Position numbers and translations under genes: made by a program | The notes under the pieces: model-generated | Database searches by the model: none | What the model was told of the DNA's origin: nothing | What the model saw: only the letters and a program-made list of their open reading frames with translations | DNA from: Hymenobacter aerilatus | GTDB taxonomy: Bacteria > Bacteroidota > Bacteroidia > Cytophagales > Hymenobacteraceae | Assembly: GCF_022921095.1 (NCBI RefSeq) | Contig: NZ_CP095053.1 | Coordinates: 3,762,501-3,826,500 of the forward strand | Length of the DNA stretch: 64,000 nt | Reading direction: 5' to 3' | Part shown: positions 26,052 to 33,826 of the stretch, one piece after another | How positions within the stretch are numbered: the stretch's first letter is position 1 | How the letters are laid out: every line of letters begins with the position of its first letter

Positions 26052-27653
26052 ATGTATGCTGCCCCGGCCACCTTCGCCGCGTTGCCTGTGGTTTCGGTGA
26101 TAATTCCGTGCTACAACCAGGCGCACTTTCTGGGCAAGGCCCTGGCCAGCGTGCAGCAGCAGAGCTACCCCGCCGTCGAGATTGTGCTCGTCGACGACGG
26201 CTCCACCGACGCCACCCGCGCCGTGGCCCTGGCCCACGCGCCGGCCCTGCGCTACGTCTACCAAGACAACCAGGGCCTGTCGGCGGCACGCAACACGGGC
26301 ATACGCCACAGCACGGGCACGTACCTGGTCTTTCTCGATGCCGACGACTGGCTCTACCCCCAGGCCCTGGCCCTGAACGTGGCCTACCTGCAGCAGCATC
26401 CCCACGCTGCCTTCGTCTCCGGCGCGTTCACGCGCGTATTTGTCGACGAAAGCCGCCTGCAATACGAGGCCAAGCCCATTGAGGCCGACCACTACCTGCA
26501 CCTGCTGCGCGGCAATTACATTGGCATGATTGCCTCGGTGTTGTACCAACGCTGGGTGTTTGAGGAAGTCCTGTATGACCCTACCCTCCGGAATTGTGAG
26601 GACTACGATATCTATCTGCGCGTGGCCCGCCGCCATCCTGTGCTGCACCATACGGCATTTATTGCGGCCTACCGCTTGCATACCACCAACATGTCGGGCA
26701 ACATACCAGCCATGCTGGAAGGTATCTTGAAGGTGCGCACTGCGCAACAACCCCTACTTACCTCTGCCCAGGAAAAGGCCGCTTATGCCTATGGCAACAA
26801 GTTTCTTCGGAATTTTTATTGTCTGGAACTACTCATCAAGGCCAACATCAAGAAGCAACCTCTCGGCGCGGCAGAAATAACCATGCTTCGCCGGGGCAAC
26901 AAACTATTCTACCTACGCTATTTAAAGCACCGTATGAAATCGACATTACGCCAAAAAGCCAGTAAATTCAAGAATAAGCTGTTGGGCAGAAAAATCACCC
27001 CTGCTATTGGCGATATACAGTTCGGCGATTTTGATACCCTTACTCCGTTCAGCAATTCGTTTGCCTATGATCGGGGAGGGCCGGTAGACCGCTACTACAT
27101 CGAAAACTTCCTGCAAAAAGAGGCCACGCATATTACCGGGCGCGTGCTGGAAATTGGCGACAACGAGTACACCATGCGCTTCGGTAAAGGCCAGGTCACG
27201 CAAAGTGATATTCTGCACGTAGATGCTTCCAACCCATTGGCTACGTTTGTAGGCGACTTGTGCGATGCGCCGCAACTACCCGATGCGGCGTTTGACTGCA
27301 TTATTCTGACGCAGACCTTGCAGCTTATTTACGACTGCCGCGCCGCCCTGGCTACGTGCGAGCGAATCCTGAAACCCAACGGCGTGCTCCTGCTAACGGT
27401 GCCGGGCATCACGCCCCTGGCCGATATTACCTGGAATGAGTTCTGGTACTGGTCTTTCACTAACAAAGCCGTCCGGCAACTGCTGCAAGACACGTTTCCG
27501 ACGGCCGAAAAAGAAGTTACCTCGTTTGGTAACGTCATGTCGGCGGGGGCTTTCCTGTATGGGGTAGGGCTGCCGGAACTGCCTAAGGACAAGCTGGATT
27601 ACCACGACCCCAGCTATCAGTTGATTACGGCGGCTAGGGTAGTGAAGCAGTAG
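26052..27653 (+). CDS. Fused family 2 glycosyltransferase - SAM methyltransferase
   Basis: 533 residues. The N-terminal GT-A domain (about 10-240) is almost the same as the preceding gene product, with IIPCYNQ, VDDGSTDATR, LDADDW and CEDYDIYLRVARRHP. A helical basic linker (about 240-340) follows. The C-terminal class I methyltransferase has motif I GRVLEIGDNEYTMRFG (about 370), then HVDASNPLATFVGDL, FDCIILTQTLQLIYD and ILKPNGVLLLTVPG. Fusion suggests that the sugar added is methylated at once, or that methylation caps the chain. Next to a Wzt ATPase with a glycan-reading domain, a terminal methyl mark is plausible (inference). The ATG at 26052 is clear. Confidence 0.88.
   Translation: MYAAPATFAALPVVSVIIPCYNQAHFLGKALASVQQQSYPAVEIVLVDDGSTDATRAVALAHAPALRYVYQDNQGLSAARNTGIRHSTGTYLVFLDADDWLYPQALALNVAYLQQHPHAAFVSGAFTRVFVDESRLQYEAKPIEADHYLHLLRGNYIGMIASVLYQRWVFEEVLYDPTLRNCEDYDIYLRVARRHPVLHHTAFIAAYRLHTTNMSGNIPAMLEGILKVRTAQQPLLTSAQEKAAYAYGNKFLRNFYCLELLIKANIKKQPLGAAEITMLRRGNKLFYLRYLKHRMKSTLRQKASKFKNKLLGRKITPAIGDIQFGDFDTLTPFSNSFAYDRGGPVDRYYIENFLQKEATHITGRVLEIGDNEYTMRFGKGQVTQSDILHVDASNPLATFVGDLCDAPQLPDAAFDCIILTQTLQLIYDCRAALATCERILKPNGVLLLTVPGITPLADITWNEFWYWSFTNKAVRQLLQDTFPTAEKEVTSFGNVMSAGAFLYGVGLPELPKDKLDYHDPSYQLITAARVVKQ
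26081..26422 (+). repeat. Duplicated glycosyltransferase block, copy B
   Basis: Partner of 25113-25454, in direct orientation, 968 bases apart. Confidence 0.92.
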
Positions 27654-27657
27654 GCAC

Positions 27658-28668
27658 ATGGCACCATGGCACCGCTACAATCCGTTCCGCTGGCTTCGTA
27701 AGCAAGCCGTCATTCTGATGTACCACCGGATAGCTACCCCTACCCTAGACCCGTGGCAACTCGCTGTATCACCTGCTGCTTTTGAGCAGCACCTGCGCGT
27801 GCTACGGGCTCACGCGCACGTAGTGCCCCTCGCGGAGCTAGTCGATAGAATCAACGGAAATAAGCTGGACAAAAACTACGTAGCCATTACGTTTGATGAT
27901 GGCTACATCGACAATTACGAAACAGCACTACCCTTACTGGAGCACTACGCACTGCCTGCTACCTTTTTTATCACCCACAAAAATATCGACACGTTTGCTG
28001 AATTCTGGTGGGACGAGCTGGCTGGTCTTCTTCTAGAAAGCCCTACCCTACCAAACAAGATTACGTTGCCTGGTGCAGAAACTACTTTTCACTTCGATCT
28101 AGGAAACGATACTTTGCTCACGGCGGAAAAACGTGCGCAGTACCGCACGTACCTTGCCTGTGCGCCAGTTGATGCGCGCACGCAGCTTTATTTGAAGCTG
28201 TGGGAATACCTTAGTCCACTGCCCGACGCGCAGCAACAGGCTACTTTGGCTGCCATCAGGCAATGGGCGGGGGTAGGGCCGTTGCGTAGAGCAGCCTATC
28301 GAAGCGTAACGGCACGTGAACTGCAGCATCTCAGCGTCAATCCGCTGGTCACGATTGGAGCGCACACGTCATCACACCCGGCCCTGACGTGTCACTCGGC
28401 GCAATACCAAGAGCACGAGATAAGCAGCAACAAGCAGTTTCTGGAGCAGCTACTGCAGCAACCGATACAGTTATTCGCCTACCCTTCGGGCAACTTCAAC
28501 GCGACGACCACCGCACTTGTCCAGCAACTAGGCTTCTCGGCAGCTTTTACTACGCGAGCCGAAAGCATCACCCCGCAGACAGCCTTGGGCACGTTGGGGC
28601 GCTTTCAGGTGAATGAGCAGACCGGTGAGGAATTTCGCCAGGCACTGGTGCATTGGTTCGACTCCTGA
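27658..28668 (+). CDS. Polysaccharide deacetylase family protein (CE4)
   Basis: 336 residues. NodB-type motifs: VILMYHRI at the start, the catalytic/metal TFDDGYIDNYE (about residues 78-88), and the metal-binding GAHTSSHPAL (His residues about 234 and 238), then LFAYPSGNFN. It removes N-acetyl (or O-acetyl) groups from a glycan. There is no signal peptide or membrane helix, so it probably acts in the cytoplasm on lipid-linked intermediates, as in similar loci. The ATG is five bases after the fused methyltransferase stop, so it belongs to the same operon and closes it. The convergent sdaAA stop lies 19 bases beyond. Confidence 0.9.
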   Translation: MAPWHRYNPFRWLRKQAVILMYHRIATPTLDPWQLAVSPAAFEQHLRVLRAHAHVVPLAELVDRINGNKLDKNYVAITFDDGYIDNYETALPLLEHYALPATFFITHKNIDTFAEFWWDELAGLLLESPTLPNKITLPGAETTFHFDLGNDTLLTAEKRAQYRTYLACAPVDARTQLYLKLWEYLSPLPDAQQQATLAAIRQWAGVGPLRRAAYRSVTARELQHLSVNPLVTIGAHTSSHPALTCHSAQYQEHEISSNKQFLEQLLQQPIQLFAYPSGNFNATTTALVQQLGFSAAFTTRAESITPQTALGTLGRFQVNEQTGEEFRQALVHWFDS

Positions 28669-28687
28669 GCAGGGTAGGAAAGCTGGC

Positions 28688-29593
28688 CTACCCTTCGTCT
28701 TCGTCCGGCAAAATCTGCACGTCTTGCACCAGCACCATACGCTCTATTTCGCGGCCGCGGGTGGTGTTGGCCAGCCCGCCCAGGGCCGTTTCTTTGTAGC
28801 GAGTTTCCATGCTTTGCCCTACCTCGCCCAGCGCCGCTACGCACTGATCCACGGGAATAACGGGGTCAACGCCCGCAATGGCAATCTGGGCCGAGCTGAA
28901 GGCAATGGCCGCCGCCGACGCGTTGCGCACCACGCAGGGCACTTCTACCAAGCCCGCCACTGGGTCGCACACCAAACCCAGCATGCATTGAATGGTGATG
29001 GCCACTGCCGCAAATACCTCGGTCACCGAGCCGCCCAGGCAGTATACAATGGCGCCGGAGCCCATAGCCGCTGCGCTACCCGTCTCAGCCTGACAGCCGC
29101 CAACGGCTCCGGCCAACGAGGCATTTTGCTCGATAATGAGGGCTATGCCCGCTGCCACTAGCAGCCCTTCCAGAATCTTTCGGTCGTCTAATTGATGCTG
29201 CTCTTGCAGGGTAACCAGCACGCCCGGCAAGATACCTGAGGCGCCGGCCGTGGGCGCCGCCACCACTCTACCCATGCACGAGTTTACTTCCTTGGCACCC
29301 AGCGCTCTAGTCACCAGCTGCTTGAACTCGGGCGAGAGTACCGTAACGGGCGAGGCGGCAATCTTACGGGCACCGTTGTTGACCATGCCCGAGCGCGACA
29401 CCATGTTCTGTGTCAGGCCGGTCTGCACGGCGTCGCGCATCACATCGTAGGCCCGTTGCAGGCCGGGCCAAATGTCGGCTTCGGCGCGGCTTTTTTGCTC
29501 TACTTCATAGGCCAGTACGGGTTGGTAGAGAGGCTCGCCAGTTGCATCGCAGTGCGCCTGCCAGCTGGCAAAATCAGTGAATAGGAGCGACAT
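28688..29593 (-). CDS. sdaAA: L-serine dehydratase, iron-sulfur-dependent, alpha subunit
   Basis: 301 residues, matching the alpha (catalytic) chain of two-chain L-serine ammonia-lyases. The enzyme turns L-serine into pyruvate and ammonia using an oxygen-sensitive 4Fe-4S cluster. The cluster-type cysteines are present in GGCQAETGSAAAMGS, GLVCDPVAGLVEVPC and VVRNASAA. MVSRSGMVNNGARKI and GRVVAAPTAGASGILPGVL are family motifs. The C-terminus is acidic (LPDEDEG). No beta-chain gene (sdaAB) is adjacent, so it would be encoded elsewhere. The ATG at 29593 is good. Confidence 0.9.
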   Translation of the reverse strand: MSLLFTDFASWQAHCDATGEPLYQPVLAYEVEQKSRAEADIWPGLQRAYDVMRDAVQTGLTQNMVSRSGMVNNGARKIAASPVTVLSPEFKQLVTRALGAKEVNSCMGRVVAAPTAGASGILPGVLVTLQEQHQLDDRKILEGLLVAAGIALIIEQNASLAGAVGGCQAETGSAAAMGSGAIVYCLGGSVTEVFAAVAITIQCMLGLVCDPVAGLVEVPCVVRNASAAAIAFSSAQIAIAGVDPVIPVDQCVAALGEVGQSMETRYKETALGGLANTTRGREIERMVLVQDVQILPDEDEG

Positions 29594-29704
29594 ATGTTGG
29601 AACTGACGGGTGGGGAATAGCTAAGATCTGAAACTAGGCAAGCAGCGGCATTTTTCCGGCCGTCGCATACAACCTGCCCTACAAAATTCAGCAGAATTTT
29701 TCAC

Positions 29705-29742
29705 CAAAAACAGAGAGCAGCCGGGTTTTGCGGCTGCTCTCT
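29705..29742 (-). terminator. Terminator of msrB
   Basis: Arms GAGAGCAGCCG and CGGCTGCTCTC around GGTTTTG. On the minus strand they are followed by TGTTTTTGG. It lies 24 bases past the msrB stop. Confidence 0.85.
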
Positions 29743-29765
29743 GGGTAGGGCAAGAAGTGCAGCAG

Positions 29766-30227
29766 TTAAGCGGCTGTTTCCTTGGCTTCTACCAGCTTAA
29801 TGGCGGCTGAGTTGATGCACAGGCGCAGGCCGCTTGGGGCTGGGCCATCGGGGAAAACGTGACCCTGGTGCGCATCGCACACATTACACAGCACTTCCAC
29901 GCGCACCATACCGTAGCTAGTGTCTTTCTTATACTTAATAGCGTTTTCTTCTACAGGCTGGGTGAAGCTGGGCCAGCCTGTACCCGACTCGAATTTAGTG
30001 CGCGAGTCGTAGAGCGGAGTGCCGCAGCACACGCAGGCATACAGGCCGGCTTCGTGAGCCTCGCAGTACTCGCCGGTGAAGGCGCGCTCGGTGCCGTGCT
30101 CGCGGGTTACGTGGTATTGCTCGGGCGTAAGTTGCTCGCGCCATTCGGCATTGGTTTTCTCCACGCGCCGGGGTGGGGTAGGGCTTCCGTGGTTAGCCAG
30201 CCGGATAACGTCGTTCCAGGTTTGCAT
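29766..30227 (-). CDS. msrB: Peptide-methionine (R)-S-oxide reductase
   Basis: 153 residues, the usual single-domain MsrB. It reduces the R-sulfoxide of methionine in proteins, using thioredoxin. The catalytic Cys is in [11 protein letters not shown] near the C-terminus (about residue 140). The zinc site is formed by the two CxxC pairs [11 protein letters not shown] and [21 protein letters not shown] is the substrate-pocket signature. There is no signal peptide, so it is cytoplasmic. The ATG at 30227 is supported by the family-like N-terminus. It is divergent from nnr, 146 bases apart. Confidence 0.95.
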   Translation of the reverse strand: MQTWNDVIRLANHGSPTPPRRVEKTNAEWREQLTPEQYHVTREHGTERAFTGEYCEAHEAGLYACVCCGTPLYDSRTKFESGTGWPSFTQPVEENAIKYKKDTSYGMVRVEVLCNVCDAHQGHVFPDGPAPSGLRLCINSAAIKLVEAKETAA

Positions 30228-30373
30228 ATGGGTTGGTTTTGAAGTTCAGGACGGAATGTACAGGTGAAAACGCGGAAGGTAGGCGCGAAGTTTAGTTTCG
30301 GCCCGCCACGGTGCCTTTTTGTGCGTAAGACGCAGGATAGCCTTTTTGCCCTGCTTTCTTCCTCCTTCGCCTC

Positions 30374-31903
30374 ATGAAAATTCTTAGCGCCGATCAAACC
30401 CACGCCGCCGACCAGGCTACCATCAAAACCGACCGTATTTCCTCCCTCGATCTGATGGAACGCGCCGCCACTGCGCTAGCCGACTGGCTGATGAATCGCC
30501 TTTCTCCCAGTGAAGCGGGCGAAGCACACGTGCTGTGTGGCCCCGGCAACAACGGCGGCGACGGGCTGGTGCTGGCGCGTCTGCTCCACCTGGCCGGCTA
30601 CGCCGTGCGCGTATGGCTTCTGCCTGCTGACAAGCGCTCCGCCGACTGCCAGGCCAACCTCGACCGCCTCCCCGCTAATATACCACAAGCCGAAGTAGCC
30701 GAAGACGCCCTCCCTACCCTACCCGATGGCACCTTGGTGGTAGATGCTCTGTTTGGCACTGGCCTCAGCCGACCTTTGGAGGGCGTGGCCGCGGCGCTGG
30801 TCCGCCACCTCCACAAAGCCAAGGCACGGGTACTGGCGGTGGATATTCCCTCTGGCCTGTTCACCGACGCGCCTCAACCCGCCGACAGCGTAATTGTCCG
30901 CGCCTACCATACCGTTAGCTTCGAGCTGCCTAAGCTGGCCTTCCTCCTACCCCACAACGCCGAGTACGTGGGCCAGTGGCATCTGGTCCCCATTGGTCTC
31001 GATGCAAAGTTTCTTGCCAAGGCAAAGGTCGAGCACTACTTTGTAGATGCCGCTTTTGTGGCGGGCAAGCTACCGCGCCGCGCTATGTTTTCGCACAAGG
31101 GAATGTACGGTCACGCCCTACTACTGGCGGGTAGCAACGGTAAGATGGGGGCCTGCGTGCTAGCTACGCGCGCCTGCCTGCGCAGCGGGGTAGGGCTGCT
31201 CACGGTGCGCACACCTGGCATCGGCTACGATGTGCTGCAAACCACGGCGCCCGAAGCCATGGCATTAGTTGACCCTAATCAGGACCACCTCACCGAGCTG
31301 CCCGCACTGAAATCGTACGACGCCGTGGGCATGGGGCCAGGCATGGGGCAGGAAGATGCAACGCGGGTTGTGCTCGAACAATTGCTGCGCGAAGCTGGCG
31401 AGCAGCAACTGGCCTTGGTACTAGATGCCGATGCCCTCAACCTACTCGGCACCCACCGCGAGCTGCTCGATTTACTTCCCCCCGACACGGTGCTGACGCC
31501 TCATCCCAAGGAGTTTGAGCGCCTCACGGAACCCGCCCGCGACGACTACCACCGCTTGGAGCTGCTTCGCAACTTCTGCCAGAAATACCGCTGTTACTGT
31601 GTGCTGAAAGGCGCCTACACCTGCCTGGGTACACCAGATGGCCCCTTGTATTTTAATAGTACTGGCAGCCCCGGCATGGCCAGCGGCGGCTCCGGCGACG
31701 CTCTTACAGGCGTACTCACCGCCTTGCGCGCTCAAAGCAAGCACCTCAGCCCACTTGATGCTTGCCTACTAAGTATCTATGCCCACGGCCGTGCCGGCAC
31801 CCTGGCCGCCGAGGCGCTGGGCGAAGCCAGCAGCCTTGCCCACGACCTCATCGAAAAGCTAGGTCTCGCTTTCCAAGAGCTAACCGCACCGGAGGAGTGG
31901 TGA
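30374..31903 (+). CDS. nnr: Bifunctional NAD(P)H-hydrate epimerase / ADP-dependent dehydratase
   Basis: 509 residues, with the usual two-domain order. The N-terminal YjeF epimerase (about 1-215) has LCGPGNNGGDGLVLAR, ALFGTGLSRPL and AVDIPSGL. The C-terminal ribokinase-like dehydratase (about 225-500) has AGSNGKMGACVLA, GPGMGQ, LVLDADALN, TPHPKEF, LKGAYT and the catalytic GSPGMASGGSGDALTG. Together the domains repair damaged NADHX/NADPHX in the cytoplasm. The single long chain rather than two genes is common in bacteria. A perfect 36-base-arm palindrome follows 23 bases after the stop. Confidence 0.95.
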   Translation: MKILSADQTHAADQATIKTDRISSLDLMERAATALADWLMNRLSPSEAGEAHVLCGPGNNGGDGLVLARLLHLAGYAVRVWLLPADKRSADCQANLDRLPANIPQAEVAEDALPTLPDGTLVVDALFGTGLSRPLEGVAAALVRHLHKAKARVLAVDIPSGLFTDAPQPADSVIVRAYHTVSFELPKLAFLLPHNAEYVGQWHLVPIGLDAKFLAKAKVEHYFVDAAFVAGKLPRRAMFSHKGMYGHALLLAGSNGKMGACVLATRACLRSGVGLLTVRTPGIGYDVLQTTAPEAMALVDPNQDHLTELPALKSYDAVGMGPGMGQEDATRVVLEQLLREAGEQQLALVLDADALNLLGTHRELLDLLPPDTVLTPHPKEFERLTEPARDDYHRLELLRNFCQKYRCYCVLKGAYTCLGTPDGPLYFNSTGSPGMASGGSGDALTGVLTALRAQSKHLSPLDACLLSIYAHGRAGTLAAEALGEASSLAHDLIEKLGLAFQELTAPEEW

Positions 31904-31926
31904 AATAGTGGGTAGTGAGTAAAAGG

Positions 31927-32040
31927 AGCATCTGTCATCCTGAGCGGAGCGAAGGACCTTATATCAGTTGAACATGTATTGTAAAAACGACTTGTTCTTC
32001 CGTAATAAGGTCCTTCGCTCCGCTCAGGATGACAGATGCT
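31927..32040. repeat. Long-stem palindromic intergenic repeat, copy 3 of 4 (perfect arms)
   Basis: 36-base arms, 31927-31962 and 32005-32040, are exact reverse complements. They carry GTCATCCTGAGC and GAAGGACCTT as in the other copies, and the 42-base loop carries ACGACTTGTT. It lies between the convergent nnr and UbiA-like genes. Confidence 0.95.
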
Positions 32041-32082
32041 CTTTTTACTTCATAACTATCAACACTACACAACTTCACCCTC

Positions 32083-32967
32083 TCACATCGCCCAGTACAC
32101 CGCCAGGAAATACACAATCATAACACCGTCAGTGAGCAGAGCGAAGTAATAGTCCGGACGAGTTTCGTCGGCGTACCAGATGACGGCGGCGGCCAGAGCG
32201 GCGGGTAGCAGCAGCAGCAACCCTTGGTAGAGGGTGAGGTTGTGTGGCAGCAGCACGCACGATATCAGCAACGCCGCCAATGCCACCCACTTGGTAGCGC
32301 GCACGCCGAATACGCCCGGAAAGGTGTACGTACCCGTTAGGCGGTCTTTGGTGTAGTCGCGAATGTCGAATACAAAGGCTAGCGCAAGAATCAGGAAAAA
32401 GCGACGGGCGAAGAGTAGTTGCAATTCGGGGGTGCTCAGCGGCACACCCAGGTACAGCGCCGGCACCCATACCGTTACGGCGGCCCATACATAAGCAATC
32501 AGAAACACCTTCAGCAGGGGTAGGTCGCGAAGGGCACGCCAACGCCCCCGCACCCGCACCAAGGGTAGGGAATATAGAACCGAAATCAGCGCCAGATGGC
32601 TTAGAAAGCCGGTCAGATGCAACCAGCCATCGTACCAAAACAGGGCTCCTGCTCCGACCAATGCTACCAGGGCCAGCCCGAACAGCTCACGCCGGTGTTG
32701 TCTCATCCACAGCTTGCGCTCCGACAACACTAGCTTCTGACTGTATTTGTAGGGTAATACGCTGTCGAGATTATACAGGAAGAGGGTGGCCGCGAAAATC
32801 AGCCCTGCCAGCCGAGGCGGGATGTGCACCCGCCAAAACAAAAACGACGCCCACGTAAGCGCCACAGCAGCCAAGGCTAGCCACGTGCTGCTGTAGAGCA
32901 GCGCATTAGTAGCGCGCTTCAGCGCGGTAGGCCAGGTAGGCGCGTGGGTAGTGGGAGAATCGCGCAT
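32083..32967 (-). CDS. UbiA-like prenyltransferase family membrane protein
   Basis: About 294 residues from the ATG at 32967; the earlier start is a TTG. There are eight to nine hydrophobic helices. Residues near 70-95 read TLFLYNLDSVLPYKYSQ, in the place of the first Asp-rich motif of UbiA enzymes but with only one Asp. The second motif, FDIRDYTKDRLTGTYTFP (about 200), is well conserved. UbiA enzymes attach a polyprenyl chain to an aromatic or other acceptor. The altered first motif leaves the activity uncertain, and it may be an inactive or divergent member. It is followed by the palindromic repeat and preceded by the ppa terminator. Confidence 0.7.
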   Translation of the reverse strand: MRDSPTTHAPTWPTALKRATNALLYSSTWLALAAVALTWASFLFWRVHIPPRLAGLIFAATLFLYNLDSVLPYKYSQKLVLSERKLWMRQHRRELFGLALVALVGAGALFWYDGWLHLTGFLSHLALISVLYSLPLVRVRGRWRALRDLPLLKVFLIAYVWAAVTVWVPALYLGVPLSTPELQLLFARRFFLILALAFVFDIRDYTKDRLTGTYTFPGVFGVRATKWVALAALLISCVLLPHNLTLYQGLLLLLPAALAAAVIWYADETRPDYYFALLTDGVMIVYFLAVYWAM

Positions 32968-33042
32968 GCGGAGAAAACAAGGAGCCAACGGCAAGATACA
33001 CCGTCTCGGTGTGAGCAAGGTAGGGCCGTTGCATATAACAAG

Positions 33043-33068
33043 AAACCCACCGGTGGACCGGTGGGTTT
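33043..33068 (-). terminator. Hairpin terminator after ppa
   Basis: AAACCCACCGGT followed by its exact complement with two bases between. A run of T follows on the plus side and TTTCTTG on the minus side. It serves ppa, which ends at 33095 on the minus strand. Confidence 0.75.
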
Positions 33069-33094
33069 TGCAATTTCAGCGTAAGCAGCGAAAG

Positions 33095-33667
33095 CTAGGC
33101 GCTAGGCGAAGTTTCGGCTACAGCGCCTTCTTTGTTGAAAGTAGTATTGTACAGTTCAATGCTTTCCTCAATAATACGGTAAGCCTGCTCGCGGCCCATA
33201 AAGCGCTCTACGGTCACGTGTTTGTGCTCTAGGGCTTTGTAATCCTCAAAGAAACGCTGCATTTCCAGCAGCGTGTGGGGCGGCAGGTCTTCTAGTTCAT
33301 TGAAGTGGTTTACAGAAATATCGTGGGCGGCTACGGCAATGATTTTGTCATCTTCCTCGTCACCGTCAATCATCTGCATCACGCCAATTACTTTGGCTTC
33401 TACTACGCACATAGGCACTAGGTCTACGGAGCACAGCACCAGAATATCCAGCGGATCTTTGTCGTCGCAGTACGTCTGCGGAATGAAACCGTAAGCGGCG
33501 GGGTAGTGTACAGCCGAGAACAGCACACGGTCCAGCTTTAGCAAGCCGCTGTCTTTGTCCAGCTCATACTTTGCCTTTGAGCCTTTCGGGATTTCGATGA
33601 TGCCGTTTATTAGCTGCGGAGCATTTTCGCCACGCGATACGTCGTGCCAGGGGTTAAACTTAGCCAT
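33095..33667 (-). CDS. ppa: Inorganic pyrophosphatase (family I)
   Basis: 190 residues. Hydrolyses pyrophosphate to drive biosynthesis, in the cytoplasm. The metal-binding signature [11 protein letters not shown] (about residues 67-77) is intact, with upstream YGFIPQTYC and the metal-site [11 protein letters not shown] and [34 protein letters not shown] is the family N-terminal core. The C-terminus has a short divergent tail. The ATG at 33667 directly starts the family N-terminus. Between it and the upstream PafA-like gene is a strongly structured 100-base region. Confidence 0.96.
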   Translation of the reverse strand: MAKFNPWHDVSRGENAPQLINGIIEIPKGSKAKYELDKDSGLLKLDRVLFSAVHYPAAYGFIPQTYCDDKDPLDILVLCSVDLVPMCVVEAKVIGVMQMIDGDEEDDKIIAVAAHDISVNHFNELEDLPPHTLLEMQRFFEDYKALEHKHVTVERFMGREQAYRIIEESIELYNTTFNKEGAVAETSPSA

Positions 33668-33716
33668 TGAGGGTAAAAAGTCTTGTTGTAAGAGGTTGTT
33701 CGGTAAAAAGTACGCA

Positions 33717-33813
33717 AGTAGTGACAGACGTTTTCACAAGCCTAGGGCTTGTGTGCGGGGCTAGCCTTCCCAAGATAGCTTTATACGGCACCAAAACGAA
33801 AACCGTCACTACT
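33717..33813. repeat. Nested palindromes between the PafA-like gene and ppa
   Basis: The outer pair AGTAGTGAC (33717-33725) and GTCACTACT (33805-33813) encloses an imperfect GTTTTC/GAAAAC pair and a perfect inner hairpin CACAAGCC-TAG-GGCTTGTG (33735-33753). It could end pafA-type transcription or act as the ppa leader. Confidence 0.7.
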
Positions 33814-33826
33814 TTTCTGCAAGCAG

